DNA of 64,000 nucleotides from contig CALUOP010000001.1 of NCBI GenBank assembly GCA_944322305.1, positions 349,190 through 413,189 on the forward strand. Reading direction: 5' to 3'. Both the position numbers and the translations under genes were made by a program. This DNA comes from an uncultured Coriobacteriaceae bacterium (GTDB taxonomy: Bacteria; Actinomycetota; Coriobacteriia; Coriobacteriales; Coriobacteriaceae). Under the pieces are notes generated by a model. That model searched no databases. It was not told the DNA's origin and was given only the letters and a program-made list of their open reading frames with translations. Each line of letters begins with the position of its first letter. The stretch's first letter is position 1. Positions 63,640 through 64,000 of this stretch are shown piece by piece.

Positions 63640-64000
63640 AGGGCCCGCCCCCTTCCTGCCCGTGCAGCAAAACTGACGGGGCCGAAGTAGTAGATGGCTC
63701 TCTTCTGCCCGTTGCGCGGGAAAGAATGCCGGCATGGTAAAACTACTTACTTAAGAATGTGTGAGCAATGTGCTGGGATATTGGATGTTTTGAGCATGCG
63801 CCTTGCATTGCTACGCAAGGTTCACAGGCGCCGATGCGGTAACGGGACGGGAGCGGGACGCATGGGGACGTGGCAGATGATGCGATTGTTCAGCTGATAG
63901 CACATGTCAGCCTGAATGGAGAGCTAGGTGTTGTGTGCCAATAGGTTGTTTACACCGACGATGCGCGACATGGGCGGCAGGCCCCCGCACGCGCTGTGCG
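63640..64000. other. right-end intergenic region
   Basis: The last 361 bases hold no gene I can support. The first 100 must carry the bsh promoter; AT-rich sequence lies at 63735-63765. A short plus-strand open frame at 63694-63897 has no ribosome site or family resemblance. Confidence 0.5.

Noticed and set aside
63694..63897. 67-codon plus-strand frame at the right end
   Set aside because: No ribosome site, no family resemblance, and it overlaps the bsh promoter region.

Overview
The window is GC-rich DNA with tightly packed genes, strong Shine-Dalgarno sites and long spurious antisense reading frames. The gene content points to an anaerobic, saccharolytic, gut-type actinobacterium of the class Coriobacteriia (Collinsella/Olsenella-like, inferred from gene content only). 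The indicators are a bile salt hydrolase, an Rnf-type operon, an [FeFe] hydrogenase, class III fructose-1,6-bisphosphatase, arginine deiminase, a mannitol PTS remnant and a one-piece PurL. No rRNA, tRNA or CRISPR array was found.

Layout. 1-10 kb: a GNAT-SLOG fusion, an acidic protein with a histone-H1-like tail, a HAD phosphatase, tcdA, fbp, a truncated DeoR regulator abutting a truncated mannitol PTS gene, and a TatD hydrolase. 10-19 kb: a heterodimeric ABC exporter under a MarR regulator, a small membrane protein, an AlbA_2/Schlafen-type ATP-binding regulator bracketed by two palindromic repeats, and ligA. 19-26 kb: an rnfCDGEA operon with a 68-residue one-TM protein where RnfB is expected, then an HtrA protease and an OmpR-type regulator. 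26-33 kb: glnA, a feoA-feoA-feoB-Cys-rich operon, a ROK sugar kinase and a GNAT. 33-39 kb: a cell-surface polysaccharide cluster with a TagGH/Wzm-Wzt-type exporter and three glycosyltransferases. 39-47 kb: a carbonic-anhydrase-like protein without zinc ligands, purL, two long palindromes, an [FeFe] hydrogenase and an HD hydrolase.

47-58 kb is the main accessory island. A TerB-domain protein, a BrxC/D-like ATPase and a DEAD/DEAH helicase match the gene content of the Shango anti-phage system. The set is split by a divergent Rrf2 regulator and two SIR2-family genes, and is followed by a DUF3825-like protein and a small zinc-ribbon protein. One SIR2 gene carries a ten-G tract near each end. The obvious start needs 11 Gs in the first tract, and the start-coupled end needs 9 in the second, so the gene looks like a phase-variable locus caught OFF, unless the tracts are miscalled. 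The helicase gene carries a nested palindromic insertion that keeps its reading frame open.

58-64 kb: a structured intergenic RNA candidate, a functional-looking beta-carbonic anhydrase, arcA, a small GNAT, a 14-TM MFS exporter and the bile salt hydrolase, which fits acid and bile tolerance in a gut.
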